Shown piece after piece: positions 52,229-61,508 of a stretch of DNA of 62,397 bases. The notes below the pieces were generated by a model, which did no database searches, was not told the origin of the DNA, and saw nothing but the letters and a program-made list of their open reading frames with translations. The stretch's first letter is position 1; the number at the start of each line of letters is the position of its first letter. The stretch is from DASSBR01 sp035688265 (lineage in GTDB: Bacteria > Pseudomonadota > Gammaproteobacteria > Natronospirales > DASSBR01). The position numbers and the translations under genes are program-made. The stretch is taken from assembly GCA_035688265.1 (NCBI GenBank), contig DASSNE010000043.1, positions 1 through 62,397 of the forward strand, written 5' to 3'.

Positions 52229-53794
52229 ATGACCTGGAAATGTTTGAGTCGAATCGGCGGGGCCGCAGCGCAGCGCGGCGCACGCACCCTGCTGCTGGTG
52301 GGCATCACATCGATCGCGGTCGGGCTCTCGAGTGTGGCCTGGGCGCAGAGTTCCGACAATTCCAACGCCAAGGCAGAGGCGAAGGCCAAAGCCGCTGCGG
52401 CCGCTCGCGCCCGGGCCAAAACGCTGGCCGAACTTGCCGATGAAGTGAGCCAGATCCGCAAAAAGCAAGCGGCGACCGCAGCGCAGCGCGTGCGTGACGC
52501 GCGCAAGAAGCTCGCCCACGAGCAAGCACTGGTGCGCAAAGCGGTCGCGCGCCGGGATGCTGCCAATGCGCGCGCCGATGCTCTCCAGAAACAATTGAAG
52601 GAGAACAACGCGCAAATTGACTCGCTCAGCAAGTTGCTGAACCAGCGCCAGGGCGACCTTGGCGAGTTATTCGGCGTCGTCCGGGTGGCTTCCTCAAAGG
52701 CGGCCAAAGAGCTGCGCGACTCGTTGCTGAGCACCCAGTTTCAGCCGAAGCCGGGAGAGGAGGAGCGCTCGAAATTCCTGTTGCGGATGGCCCAGGCGAA
52801 GTCGCTGCCTTCGATCAAGAAGCTGGAGCGGATGTGGTTCGAAATACTGAGAGAGACGGTCGGTGAAGGCAAGGTAGTGCGTTACCGGACCGACGTGCTG
52901 CAGCTCGACAACGGCCAGCCGACCGGCACCGCGGTGCCTACCGACGTCGTGCGGGTCGGACCGTTCACGGTCGTCCACAACGATGAATATCTCGGCTATC
53001 TTTCAACCGTAAAGTCCCTGACGGAACTGGACGGCTCCATGCCGGGCAGTTTCAAGGACATCGCCGACGATCTGGCGCAGACCCCACCCGGTCCGAGCTA
53101 TGTTCCGGCCGTTGTCGATGTTACCCGCGGCGGATTGTTTCACCGATACCTGCAACGCCCGAGTTGGCTCGAGCGGATACAGCTCGGCCAAATGGTGGGC
53201 TACATCATTATTGCGGTCGGTATCATCGGCGTACTGCTGGCGCTCTACCAGGTTCTTTATTTGCTGAAGACGCGCCGTGGCGTTCGCGCACAGCTCAAAA
53301 ATCCATCCGAGCCGAAGCTCGACAACCCTTTGGGCCGGCTGCTGGCGACTTATCTGGAAGACAAGAAGCAGGCGGAAAGCGCCGACGTGGCGGCCTTGCA
53401 CCTGCATGAAGCGATCCAGCAGGAAGTGCCGAAACTGGAACGCTTCCAGTGGTTCCTCCGCCTGGCGGTGGCGGCAGGTCCGCTCCTTGGTCTGATCGGA
53501 ACCGTGACCGGCATGATCATCACGTTCTATGCGATCGTGGCCTCCGGTGGCGGCGATCCGACGGTGATGGCCACCGGTATCGGTCACGCGATGATCGCCA
53601 CCGTGCTGGGCCTCAGCATCGCTATCCCGCTCTTGTTCATCAATACCGGGCTCGCGGCATTCTCCGGCAGCATTACGCAGACACTCGATGAGTTCGGCAA
53701 CTCGCTGCTTGCGGAGCAGATGAAAGGCAGCGCAGGCAGCGCCGCCGGTGCGCTGCTCGGCGGCGAAGGTGATCCGCACAGGGCGAGCAGATGA
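52229..53794 (+). CDS. Second large MotA/TolQ/ExbB proton-channel protein
   Basis: 521 residues from ATG 52229; GTG 52208, just after the exbD stop, is an alternative. Signal segment TLLLVGITSIAVGLSSVAWA, a long Ala/Lys/Arg coiled coil (about 40-150), a periplasmic domain, then the channel domain with LGQMVGYIIIAVGIIGVLLALYQVLYLL, LRLAVAAGPLLGLIGTVTGMIITFYAIV and MATGIGHAMIATVLGLSIAIPLLFINTGL. It shares with the protein at 49384 the segments NPLGR, EVPKLERFQ/EEPKLERFQ and the same domain order. It stands where a tonB gene is usual in such operons. Confidence 0.9.
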   Translation: MTWKCLSRIGGAAAQRGARTLLLVGITSIAVGLSSVAWAQSSDNSNAKAEAKAKAAAAARARAKTLAELADEVSQIRKKQAATAAQRVRDARKKLAHEQALVRKAVARRDAANARADALQKQLKENNAQIDSLSKLLNQRQGDLGELFGVVRVASSKAAKELRDSLLSTQFQPKPGEEERSKFLLRMAQAKSLPSIKKLERMWFEILRETVGEGKVVRYRTDVLQLDNGQPTGTAVPTDVVRVGPFTVVHNDEYLGYLSTVKSLTELDGSMPGSFKDIADDLAQTPPGPSYVPAVVDVTRGGLFHRYLQRPSWLERIQLGQMVGYIIIAVGIIGVLLALYQVLYLLKTRRGVRAQLKNPSEPKLDNPLGRLLATYLEDKKQAESADVAALHLHEAIQQEVPKLERFQWFLRLAVAAGPLLGLIGTVTGMIITFYAIVASGGGDPTVMATGIGHAMIATVLGLSIAIPLLFINTGLAAFSGSITQTLDEFGNSLLAEQMKGSAGSAAGALLGGEGDPHRASR

Positions 53795-53921
53795 GAGGCG
53801 GCCATAGCCATGCCGCCAGTGAAGTCCCTCAACTGCCTGTCGCACCAGATACGACCATTTCTGCCGCGGCACGGTGCCGGTGAGTATACGGCCAGTACGG
53901 CCAGACTCGGTTGATGGTGGA

Positions 53922-54671
53922 GTGATCAACGATAACGAAGCCGGAGCGCCGCCGACCCGGATTCTCGTCATCGATGATGAGGTCCAAATCCGACGCTTTC
54001 TGCGTATCAGCCTGGGAAGCCAGGGATACGAAGTCATGGAGGCCGCCACTGCCGACGAAGGCATGAAGCTGGCGGCAACCCGCTCGCCCGAGCTCGTCGT
54101 GCTGGACCTCGGCCTGCGCGGCGTCGACGGCAAAGACGTTCTCCGGGAAATCCGGAGTTGGTCCAGTGTGCCGGTAATCATCCTGTCGGTGCGCGCCGAC
54201 GAAAACGAGAAAGTGCGCGCTCTCGACGCCGGCGCCAACGACTATGTGACGAAGCCGTTCGGGCTGCAGGAGTTTCTCGCCCGCGTACGCAACCTGCTTC
54301 GCGTGGTGGTGCCGGAAGATTCAGGCGGCGGCCTCTACGATGACGGTTACCTGAGCATCGACATGGCCCACCGACAGGTGGAGGTTGCCGGCGAGGGGGT
54401 CCGTTTCACGCGCAAGGAGTTCGCGGTCCTGAAGGCGCTGTTTGCGAATCGTGACCGCGTCGTGACACAGACCCATCTGTTGCGCGAAATCTGGGGTCCG
54501 ACGCACGAAGAAGACACCCATTACCTGCGCGTTATCGTCGCGCGGCTGCGACACAAGCTGGGTGACGATCCTACCGAACCGCGCTACATTCAGACCGAGC
54601 CCGGTGTGGGCTATCGCCTGGTCAGCTACAGTGCCCCCGAGGAGGCCGGGCAGCCGCGGCTGGATCGCTGA
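53922..54671 (+). CDS. KdpE-like OmpR-family response regulator
   Basis: 249 residues from GTG 53922 (GTG 53874 is an alternative; neither start is well supported). Receiver domain RILVIDDEVQIRRFLRISL with acidic pair Asp18/Asp19, phosphorylation site Asp62 in LVVLDLGLRGVDG, and the Lys in DYVTKPFGLQEFLARV. Winged-helix DNA-binding domain (about 140-235: VRFTRKEFAVLKALFANRDRVVTQTHLLREIWGPTHEEDTHYLRVIVARLRHKLGDDPTEPRYIQTEPGVGYRL). The HYLRVIVARLRHKLGDDPTEPRYI segment is typical of KdpE. The probable partner is the kinase at 46247. Confidence 0.92.
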   Translation: MINDNEAGAPPTRILVIDDEVQIRRFLRISLGSQGYEVMEAATADEGMKLAATRSPELVVLDLGLRGVDGKDVLREIRSWSSVPVIILSVRADENEKVRALDAGANDYVTKPFGLQEFLARVRNLLRVVVPEDSGGGLYDDGYLSIDMAHRQVEVAGEGVRFTRKEFAVLKALFANRDRVVTQTHLLREIWGPTHEEDTHYLRVIVARLRHKLGDDPTEPRYIQTEPGVGYRLVSYSAPEEAGQPRLDR

Positions 54672-54787
54672 GCGTATGGCTCCTCCGGTCCGTTTGACAC
54701 GCAGCGACGCCAGGGGCGAGGCATAACCCATTTTGTCCAGCATAGGCGGCAGCGTAAAATATGCCGCCCGCGAACAGGCGCTTCCTC

Positions 54788-56347
54788 ATGGAAAAAACTG
54801 CTGGCAGCCTGCCCGAAATCGTCTTCGATACCGATACGAGCTTCACGCCGGATGCCGTCGAGGAATTGGTCCGTCGCGGCCAGTTGCGCAAGCTGGGGCC
54901 GAAGCTCTACACGTCCAATCTTGACGAACCGCCCGAGGCGGTCGTCCGCCGCAATATCTTTGCTATCGCGGGGCACTTCTGGCCGGGCGCGGTGGTGGGC
55001 TGGCGCACCGCATTTGAGCAGGCGCCGTCGCCGGATGGTTGCGTTTATCTGAGTTATCACGGCACCCGCAAGGTGTCCCTGCCCGGCCATACATTCAAGC
55101 TGATCAACGCGCCCGGCCCGCTGGCCGGTGATCGGCCCTTCACCAACGATCTGCACCTGGCATCGCCCGCGCGCGCATTTCTCGAGAACCTGGCGGCGTC
55201 GCGGCACCGCAAAGACGCGCCGCGCGCTCTGCCCGCCGAGGCGCTTCAGGCTCAATTACGGGCCATCACCGATCCGGCCGATCGCGAGCGGCTGCGCAGC
55301 CGGGCCCGCGAGCTGGCGGCGCAGTTCGACTGGCATGAAGAGTTCCGGTTGCTGGAGGACTTGCTGGACAACGTCTGCGCGACGGACGGCAGCGGCGTCA
55401 AGAGCGCCTGGACGCGGTTTCGCGGCGTCACCCAGCATACGAAGAAGGTCCGCTCGTCGCTGTCGCAGGTCGGAGCATTGGCGCGTCGTGCCGCGGCCGA
55501 ACCGGACACGGCGAAAACCGACGCCGATGCCGGCTGCGATCGTGAGCGGCTACAACTGTTTCAAAACCTGTTCAGGGTGCTCCGTGAGCGCAAGTACACC
55601 GCGCGGCCGCGCGGCGAGCATGCGCCAGGCTGGCACATCAACCGCGCTTTCTTCGAAGCGTATTTCTCCAATTACCTTGCAGGTCTCGAATTCGACGTGG
55701 ACGCGGCGCACGAGGTCATTGTCGACGAACGCCCGCTGGCGGAGCGCCCGATGGACTCGGCGGTGCTGCTCAATACGTTTCGGCTGGTCGAGACGGGAAA
55801 TGATCTCGGCAGGCGCCCCACCAGCGGAGACGACTTTCTCGCGCTGCTGGCGCGCCGGCACCGGATACTGTTCGCCGAGCGCGATGACCAGCCGCCCGGC
55901 CGTTTTCGTCAGCCGGGCGAGCAGACCGACATCACCCGCTTCATCGCCGCCGAGCGCATCCGCCCGACGCTGCTGCGCGGCTACGAGTTGTACCGCGAGT
56001 TACAGGAGCCCTTTACGCGCGCCGCCTTCATGCTGTTCCTCGTGCGCGAATGCCACCCGTTCGATTCCGGCAGCGGCCGCATCGCGCGGGTGATGATGAA
56101 CGCAGAACTATCCGCGGCCGACCAGATGCGCATCCTGATTCCGCCGGTCTACTGCGGCGATTACTGGCTCGCGTTGCGGGCGCTGACGCGGCAGAACGAC
56201 CCGGAGCCGTTTGTGCGCATGCTGGTTCGCGCGCACGCGTTCAGCGGTGCGATCGATTTCAGCAGCTACCAGGCGGCGCTCAAGCAACTTGAGGACAGCA
56301 ACGCGCTCATGCAGCCCGACAAGCGGATCCGCATGCATGAAGTCTGA
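54788..56347 (+). CDS. AbiEi-like winged-helix / Fic domain fusion protein
   Basis: 519 residues from ATG 54788 (ATG 54761 is also in frame). Residues about 1-100 resemble the AbiEi antitoxin N-terminal winged helix (EELVRRGQLRKLGPKLYTSNLDEPPEAVVRRNIFAIAGHFWPGAVVGWRTAFE). A Fic domain lies near residues 300-470 with the catalytic loop HPFDSGSGRIARV (His423); the usual G-N-G-R is G-S-G-R here. In the family the loop transfers AMP or another nucleotide moiety to a target hydroxyl. The combination suggests a self-regulated Fic enzyme that binds DNA. It sits between the response regulator and kup, 7 bases before kup. Confidence 0.85.
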   Translation: MEKTAGSLPEIVFDTDTSFTPDAVEELVRRGQLRKLGPKLYTSNLDEPPEAVVRRNIFAIAGHFWPGAVVGWRTAFEQAPSPDGCVYLSYHGTRKVSLPGHTFKLINAPGPLAGDRPFTNDLHLASPARAFLENLAASRHRKDAPRALPAEALQAQLRAITDPADRERLRSRARELAAQFDWHEEFRLLEDLLDNVCATDGSGVKSAWTRFRGVTQHTKKVRSSLSQVGALARRAAAEPDTAKTDADAGCDRERLQLFQNLFRVLRERKYTARPRGEHAPGWHINRAFFEAYFSNYLAGLEFDVDAAHEVIVDERPLAERPMDSAVLLNTFRLVETGNDLGRRPTSGDDFLALLARRHRILFAERDDQPPGRFRQPGEQTDITRFIAAERIRPTLLRGYELYRELQEPFTRAAFMLFLVRECHPFDSGSGRIARVMMNAELSAADQMRILIPPVYCGDYWLALRALTRQNDPEPFVRMLVRAHAFSGAIDFSSYQAALKQLEDSNALMQPDKRIRMHEV

Positions 56348-56353
56348 CCACCG

Positions 56354-58276
56354 ATGAGCAAGTCAATGCAGGATCTCGCGTTGCGGGGCCACGCCGGCAC
56401 CGCGCAGGGCGATCGCCGCAAACGTATCGCCGCGGGCCTGGCCGTACTGGGTGTCGTTTACGGCGACATCGGCACAAGCCCGATCTACTCGTTCCGTGCC
56501 TGCTTCGAAGGTGTGAATCCGGTGCCGGTGAATCCGACCGACGTGCTCGGTGTGCTGTCGCTGATTTTCTGGACGCTGATCCTGGTCATCTCGCTCAAGT
56601 ACATGACTTTCGTGCTGCGCGCCGACAACCGCGGGGAAGGCGGCATTTTTGCATTGATCGGCCTGTTGCGGCCGTGGAAGGGCCTCGAACGGCGACGGCG
56701 CTGGCTATTGATCATGACCGGCCTGTTCGGCGCTGCGCTCCTTTATGGCGGCATCATGATCACGCCGGCCATTTCCATCTTGAGTGCCGTAGAAGGCCTC
56801 GAGGTGGCAACGCCGGCGTTTGCGCCCTTCGTGATTCCGCTCACCATCATCATCCTGCTGCTGTTGTTCGCCTTCCAGAAACGTGGCACCGCCAAGGTGG
56901 GCGCGGTATTCGGCCCGATCATGGTGGTGTGGTTCGTGGTGCTGGCGGGGCTCGGGATAAGCGCCATCGTCCACGAGCCGCAAGTAATCAAGGCCGTCAA
57001 CCCGCTTTACGCGTTCGAGTTCTTTCATCACACCGGCTGGGCTGCGTTCTTGGTGTTGTACGCGATCTTCCTGGTGACGACCGGCGGTGAAGCGCTGTAC
57101 GCGGACATGGGCCATTTCGGCCGCGGGCCGATCCGCCGCGCCTGGTTCCGGTTCGTGTTGCCGGCGGTGCTGCTCAACTATTTCGGCCAGGGCGCGATGC
57201 TGCTCGCGCACCCGCACCAGGCGGTGCAACCATTCTTCAACCTGGCGCCCGACTGGGCGCTGTATCCGCTGGTGGTGCTGACGACGGTTGCCACCGTGAT
57301 TGCGTCGCAGGCGACTATCAGCGGCTCGTTTTCGCTCACCCGGCAGGCCATCCAACTCGGCCAGATGCCGCGTTTCCGGGTCGTGCAGACGTCCGCCGAG
57401 ACACGCGGGCAGATTTATGTGCCGGCGGTTAACTGGGTGCTGATGATCGCCGCGATCGGGCTGGTCGTCGGCTTCCAGAGTTCGAGCAACCTGGCCGCGG
57501 CCTACGGCATCGCCGTCAACGGCACCATGGTCGTGACCACGATCCTCGCGTTCAATGTCGCGCGCGAGCGCGGCGGCTGGCGCTGGCCGGCGGCGCTCGC
57601 GTTTCTGATTGGCTTCCTGTTCATCGATCTGAGCTTCTTCGGTTCCAATCTGGTCAAGCTGGCGGACGGCGGCTGGTTCCCCGTGGTGGTCGGCATCATC
57701 TTTTTCACGCTGATGTCGACCTGGCGACGTGGCGGCGCGCTGCTGCAGGCGCAAACCGCGAAGAGCGCCGATAAGCTGGAAACGTTCATCGGCGAGCTTG
57801 CGCAGTCGAAAGTGCAGCGCGTGCCGGGCACCGCGATATTCCTGACCGGGCGATTGACCCAGACGCCGTCGGCATTGCGTCACCACATCACGCGCAACAA
57901 GGTGCTGCACGAACAGGTCATCCTGCTGACGGTGCTCACCAGTAACGCCTCGCGGGTGCCGGCGGACGAGCGCATCGAAGTCAAGTTCTATCCCCAGGGC
58001 TTCTACCGCGTGATCCTGCATTACGGCTACATGCAGGGGCCGAACATCCCCTCCGAACTCGCGGCCTGCGCGGCGAAAGGCATCGACATCAACGTCAATG
58101 ACGCGACCTACTACATCGGCCGCCAGTCGCTGCTGGTCGGGCGCAAGAAGGGCGGCATGCCGACATGGCGTGACCAGTTGTTCGCGTTCATGGTGCGAAA
58201 TTCCGTCAAGGCGACGGCTTATTACCAGATTCCGTCCGACCAGACGGTCGAAATGGGCTTGCAGGTCCGAATCTAA
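56354..58276 (+). CDS. kup: KUP family potassium uptake protein
   Basis: 640 residues, comparable to 622 in E. coli Kup. Proton-coupled K+ importer of the inner membrane. About 12 hydrophobic segments follow the N-terminal signature LAVLGVVYGDIGTSPIYSFRACFEG, with DNRGEGGIFALIGLL, GGEALYADMGHFGRGPIRRAWF and NYFGQGA. The C-terminal cytoplasmic domain of about 150 residues begins after TLMSTWRRGG. First of three adjacent K+ transport genes. Confidence 0.96.
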   Translation: MSKSMQDLALRGHAGTAQGDRRKRIAAGLAVLGVVYGDIGTSPIYSFRACFEGVNPVPVNPTDVLGVLSLIFWTLILVISLKYMTFVLRADNRGEGGIFALIGLLRPWKGLERRRRWLLIMTGLFGAALLYGGIMITPAISILSAVEGLEVATPAFAPFVIPLTIIILLLLFAFQKRGTAKVGAVFGPIMVVWFVVLAGLGISAIVHEPQVIKAVNPLYAFEFFHHTGWAAFLVLYAIFLVTTGGEALYADMGHFGRGPIRRAWFRFVLPAVLLNYFGQGAMLLAHPHQAVQPFFNLAPDWALYPLVVLTTVATVIASQATISGSFSLTRQAIQLGQMPRFRVVQTSAETRGQIYVPAVNWVLMIAAIGLVVGFQSSSNLAAAYGIAVNGTMVVTTILAFNVARERGGWRWPAALAFLIGFLFIDLSFFGSNLVKLADGGWFPVVVGIIFFTLMSTWRRGGALLQAQTAKSADKLETFIGELAQSKVQRVPGTAIFLTGRLTQTPSALRHHITRNKVLHEQVILLTVLTSNASRVPADERIEVKFYPQGFYRVILHYGYMQGPNIPSELAACAAKGIDINVNDATYYIGRQSLLVGRKKGGMPTWRDQLFAFMVRNSVKATAYYQIPSDQTVEMGLQVRI

Positions 58277-58293
58277 TAAAGTAGCTTCGCCGC

Positions 58294-59670
58294 ATGAAAA
58301 TAATCATCCTCGGCGCCGGGCAGGTGGGGACCACCGTGGCCCACAAGCTGGTCATGGAAACCAACAACGACATTACCGTCGTCGACAACAACGAGGCGGT
58401 GCTGGGCGAACTGGAAAAGCGGCTCGACCTCGGCACCGTGCACGGCTCGGGCGCGTTTCCGAATATCCTGCGCGAGGCCGGCGCCGATGACGCCGACATG
58501 CTCATCGCGGTCACCGACAGCGACGAGGTCAACATCGTCGCCTGCCAGATCGCCCACGCGCTGTTTCATACGCCGACGAAGATTGCGCGCGTGCGCGCCA
58601 GCGAATACCTGGCTGCCGGCGAAATCTTTCAGCAGGGCGCGCTCGGCATTGATCGGCTGATCAGCCCGGAGCAGCTCGTTACCGATTACATCAGCCGGCT
58701 GATGCACTATCCGGGCGCATTGCAGGTGCTGGATTTCGCCGACGGCAAGGTGCGCCTTGTCGCCGTGGAGGCGTATTACGGCGGCCCCCTGGTCGGCAAG
58801 CAGTTGCGCGCGCTGCGCGACCACGTGCCCCAGGTCGAAGCGCGCGTGGCGGCGATTTACCGCCGCGGTCAGCCGATCATCCCGACCGGCGATACGGTGA
58901 TCGAAGCCGATGACGAGGTCTTCTTTATCGCCGCCCGGCGTGACATTCGCACCGTGATCAGCGAGCTGCGCAAGCTCGACAAGCCGATCCGGCGCGTGAT
59001 TATCGCCGGCGCCGGCAACATCGGCGTGCGCCTGGCCGATGCGCTAGAGGACAACCACAACGTCAAGCTGATCGAGCGCAACCGCGACCGCGCGCGGCGG
59101 GTGTCCGAGCTGCTCGACAACACGATCGTGCTCAACGGCGATGCCGCGGACGAGGAATTGCTGCGCGAGGAGAGCATTGAAAGCGTCGATGTGTTCTGCG
59201 GCGTCACCAACGCCGAGGAGGCCAATATCCTGTCGGCGATGCTGGCCAAGCGGCTGGGCGCGCGCAAGGTGCTCGCGCTGATCAACCGGCCGGCGTACGT
59301 CGACCTGGTGCAGAGTGGCTCGATCGACATCGCGTTGTCGCCGCAGCAGGTGACGATCGGCGCGCTGCTGACCTACATCCGCCGCGGCGATGTCCTTAAT
59401 GTGCATTCGCTGCGCGGCGGCGCTGCCGAAGCGATCGAGGCGGTCGCGCACGGCGGCGCCGGCAAATCGCGCGTCGTGGGCCGCCGGATCGACGAGATCG
59501 ACCTGCCGCCCGGTGCAAGGATCAGCGCCATCGTGCGTGGTGAAGAGGTGCTGATGGCGCACGACGACATCGTCATCGAAAACGGCGACCACGTGATCCT
59601 GTTCGTGATCGAGCGCAAGCAGATCGCCGCGGTCGAAAAGCTGTTCCAGGTGGGCGTCGACTTTGTGTAG
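58294..59670 (+). CDS. trkA: Trk system potassium transporter TrkA
   Basis: 458 residues. Peripheral NAD(H)/ATP-binding gating subunit of the Trk K+ importer. Two RCK repeats: the first Rossmann motif MKIIILGAGQVGTTVA with acidic end VVDNN, then TrkA-C (VRLVAVEAYYGGPLVGKQLRALRDH). The second motif is VIIAGAGNIGVRLAD near residue 235, followed by a second TrkA-C domain to the end. 17 bases after kup and 17 before trkH. Confidence 0.97.
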   Translation: MKIIILGAGQVGTTVAHKLVMETNNDITVVDNNEAVLGELEKRLDLGTVHGSGAFPNILREAGADDADMLIAVTDSDEVNIVACQIAHALFHTPTKIARVRASEYLAAGEIFQQGALGIDRLISPEQLVTDYISRLMHYPGALQVLDFADGKVRLVAVEAYYGGPLVGKQLRALRDHVPQVEARVAAIYRRGQPIIPTGDTVIEADDEVFFIAARRDIRTVISELRKLDKPIRRVIIAGAGNIGVRLADALEDNHNVKLIERNRDRARRVSELLDNTIVLNGDAADEELLREESIESVDVFCGVTNAEEANILSAMLAKRLGARKVLALINRPAYVDLVQSGSIDIALSPQQVTIGALLTYIRRGDVLNVHSLRGGAAEAIEAVAHGGAGKSRVVGRRIDEIDLPPGARISAIVRGEEVLMAHDDIVIENGDHVILFVIERKQIAAVEKLFQVGVDFV

Positions 59671-59687
59671 CGCGCGCTGCTGACCCG

Positions 59688-61136
59688 ATGCATCTCGGCG
59701 CCGTCCAACGCGTTCTCGGCTTGATGCTGACTCTGTTCGGCCTGACGCTGGCCGTGCCGATGCTGGTGTTCTGGATTTACGGCGACGGCGCGCTGATGCC
59801 GTTCGTATACGGCTTTGCGATCATCGTCGGCGTCGGCCTGATCGCGTGGATCACCGCGCCGCATCGCCATCGGGACTTGCGGCTGCGCGACGGCTTCCTG
59901 ATCGTCGCCGCGATCTGGGTGCTGTGCAGCCTGCTCGGCGCGCTGCCATTCTGGTTCGCGGTGCATCCGCAGATGTCATACACCGACGCCGTCTTTGAAA
60001 CCGTCTCCGGCCTCACGACGACCGGCGCAACGACGCTCACCGGTCTCGACAGTCTGCCGCATTCGATCCTCTACTACCGCCAGCAACTGCACTGGTTCGG
60101 CGGCATGGGCATCATCGTGCTGGCGCTCGCGGTACTGCCGATCCTGGGCGTCGGCGGCATGCAGCTTTACCGTGCCGAGACGCCGGGTCCGGTCAAGGAC
60201 AAGCTGACGCCGCGCGTGCAGGAAACGGCCAAGGCGCTGTGGCTGATCTATCTCGGCATCACCTTCACCTGCGCGTTATCGTACTGGCTGGGCGGCATGC
60301 CGCTGTTCGACGCCATCGGCAACAGCTTTGCGACCGTCGCCACCGGCGGCTTCTCGATGCACGACGCGAGCTTCGCATACTACCACAGCAATGGGCTGGA
60401 ACTGGTCGCGTCGTTTTTCATGTTCATCTCCGGCGCCAACTTCGCGTTGCATTTCACGGCGCTGCGCACCGGCTCGATTAAAACCTATTTCCGCGATCCC
60501 GAATTCCGCTTTTACCTCGGCATCACTGTTCTGCTGGTTGCGACGATGACCGGCGACCTGTATTTCCGCCACGTCTACCCGACCGCGTTCAAGTCGTTTG
60601 TCGAGTCCATCTTCCAGTACACGTCGATGATGACGACGACCGGTTTCCTGTCGGCCGATTTCAGCCAGTGGCCCGGCTTCATTCCGGTGATGCTGATCTT
60701 TATCGGCTTCATGGGCGCCTGCGTCGGCTCTACCACCGGCGGCCTCAAGGTGCTGCGCATCCATCTGATGACCAAGCAGGCGCTGCGGGAAATCCGCCGG
60801 CTGCTGCACCCGAGCGCCGAAATCCCGGTCAAGAGTGGCCGCTCGCCGGTGCCGAACCGCATCCTGCAGGCGGTGCTCGGCTTCGTCGCGACCTATTTCG
60901 CGCTGTTCGCGATCATGATGATGATTCTGCTTGCCGCCGGGATGCAGCCGCTGGAAGCATTCTCCGGGCTCGCGACCTGCATGAACAACGTCGGCCCGGG
61001 TCTCGGTACCGTAACGTTCGGTTTCGAGGGCGTGAGCAACGTCGCGAAGTGGACGCTGATCGCGGCCATGTTGCTGGGGCGGCTCGAAATTTACCCGCTG
61101 CTGATCCTGTTCACGCCGGCGTTCTGGAAGCGCTGA
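59688..61136 (+). CDS. trkH: Trk potassium transporter membrane subunit TrkH
   Basis: 482 residues with about 10-12 hydrophobic segments. K+ selectivity-filter loops are visible, the first in FETVSGLTTTGATTLTGLDSLPHSILYYRQQLHWFGGMG, others in GNSFATVATGGFSMHDASF, TSMMTTTGFLSADFSQWP and SGLATCMNNVGPGLGTV. Ends GRLEIYPLLILFTPAFWKR, typical of the family. Works with TrkA encoded immediately upstream. Confidence 0.96.
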   Translation: MHLGAVQRVLGLMLTLFGLTLAVPMLVFWIYGDGALMPFVYGFAIIVGVGLIAWITAPHRHRDLRLRDGFLIVAAIWVLCSLLGALPFWFAVHPQMSYTDAVFETVSGLTTTGATTLTGLDSLPHSILYYRQQLHWFGGMGIIVLALAVLPILGVGGMQLYRAETPGPVKDKLTPRVQETAKALWLIYLGITFTCALSYWLGGMPLFDAIGNSFATVATGGFSMHDASFAYYHSNGLELVASFFMFISGANFALHFTALRTGSIKTYFRDPEFRFYLGITVLLVATMTGDLYFRHVYPTAFKSFVESIFQYTSMMTTTGFLSADFSQWPGFIPVMLIFIGFMGACVGSTTGGLKVLRIHLMTKQALREIRRLLHPSAEIPVKSGRSPVPNRILQAVLGFVATYFALFAIMMMILLAAGMQPLEAFSGLATCMNNVGPGLGTVTFGFEGVSNVAKWTLIAAMLLGRLEIYPLLILFTPAFWKR

Positions 61137-61166
61137 GGCCGCAATGCGCTATCATGGCGGTTCGCC

Positions 61167-61508
61167 ATGAGTGCCATCGACAACTTCGAGAAGATGCTCG
61201 CGGCCGGCCGCGACTCGGCGCTGCTGCGCTTTTCGCTCGGCAACGAGTATCTGAAGGCCGGCGCGCCCGATCGTGCCGCCGAGCATCTCGCGCGTGCGGT
61301 CCAACTCGATCCGGCTTATTCGGCGGCGTGGAAGCTGTACGGCAAGGCGCTCGTCGCCGCCGGCCGCAATGCCGATGCTGCCGAAGCTTATGCGCGCGGG
61401 ATCGAAGTTGCCAACGGCCGGGGCGACAAGCAGGCAGCACGGGAAATGCAGGTTTTCCTGCGACGATTGGAAAAATTGCAGGTGCGGCCGCCGGCCGCGA
61501 GGGAATAA
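61167..61508 (+). CDS. TPR-containing small protein
   Basis: 113 residues, soluble. Two tetratricopeptide repeats are visible (ALLRFSLGNEYLKAGAPDRAAEHLARAVQLDPAYSAAWKLYGKALVAAGRNADAAEAYARGIEVA) followed by a helix with basic residues. Probably a protein-protein adaptor; partner unknown. The stop overlaps the next start by one base (TAATG). Confidence 0.88.
   Translation: MSAIDNFEKMLAAGRDSALLRFSLGNEYLKAGAPDRAAEHLARAVQLDPAYSAAWKLYGKALVAAGRNADAAEAYARGIEVANGRGDKQAAREMQVFLRRLEKLQVRPPAARE

Noticed and set aside
56705..58021. Open frame antisense to kup
   Set aside because: Low-complexity Arg/His/Gln composition; kup is complete on the sense strand.
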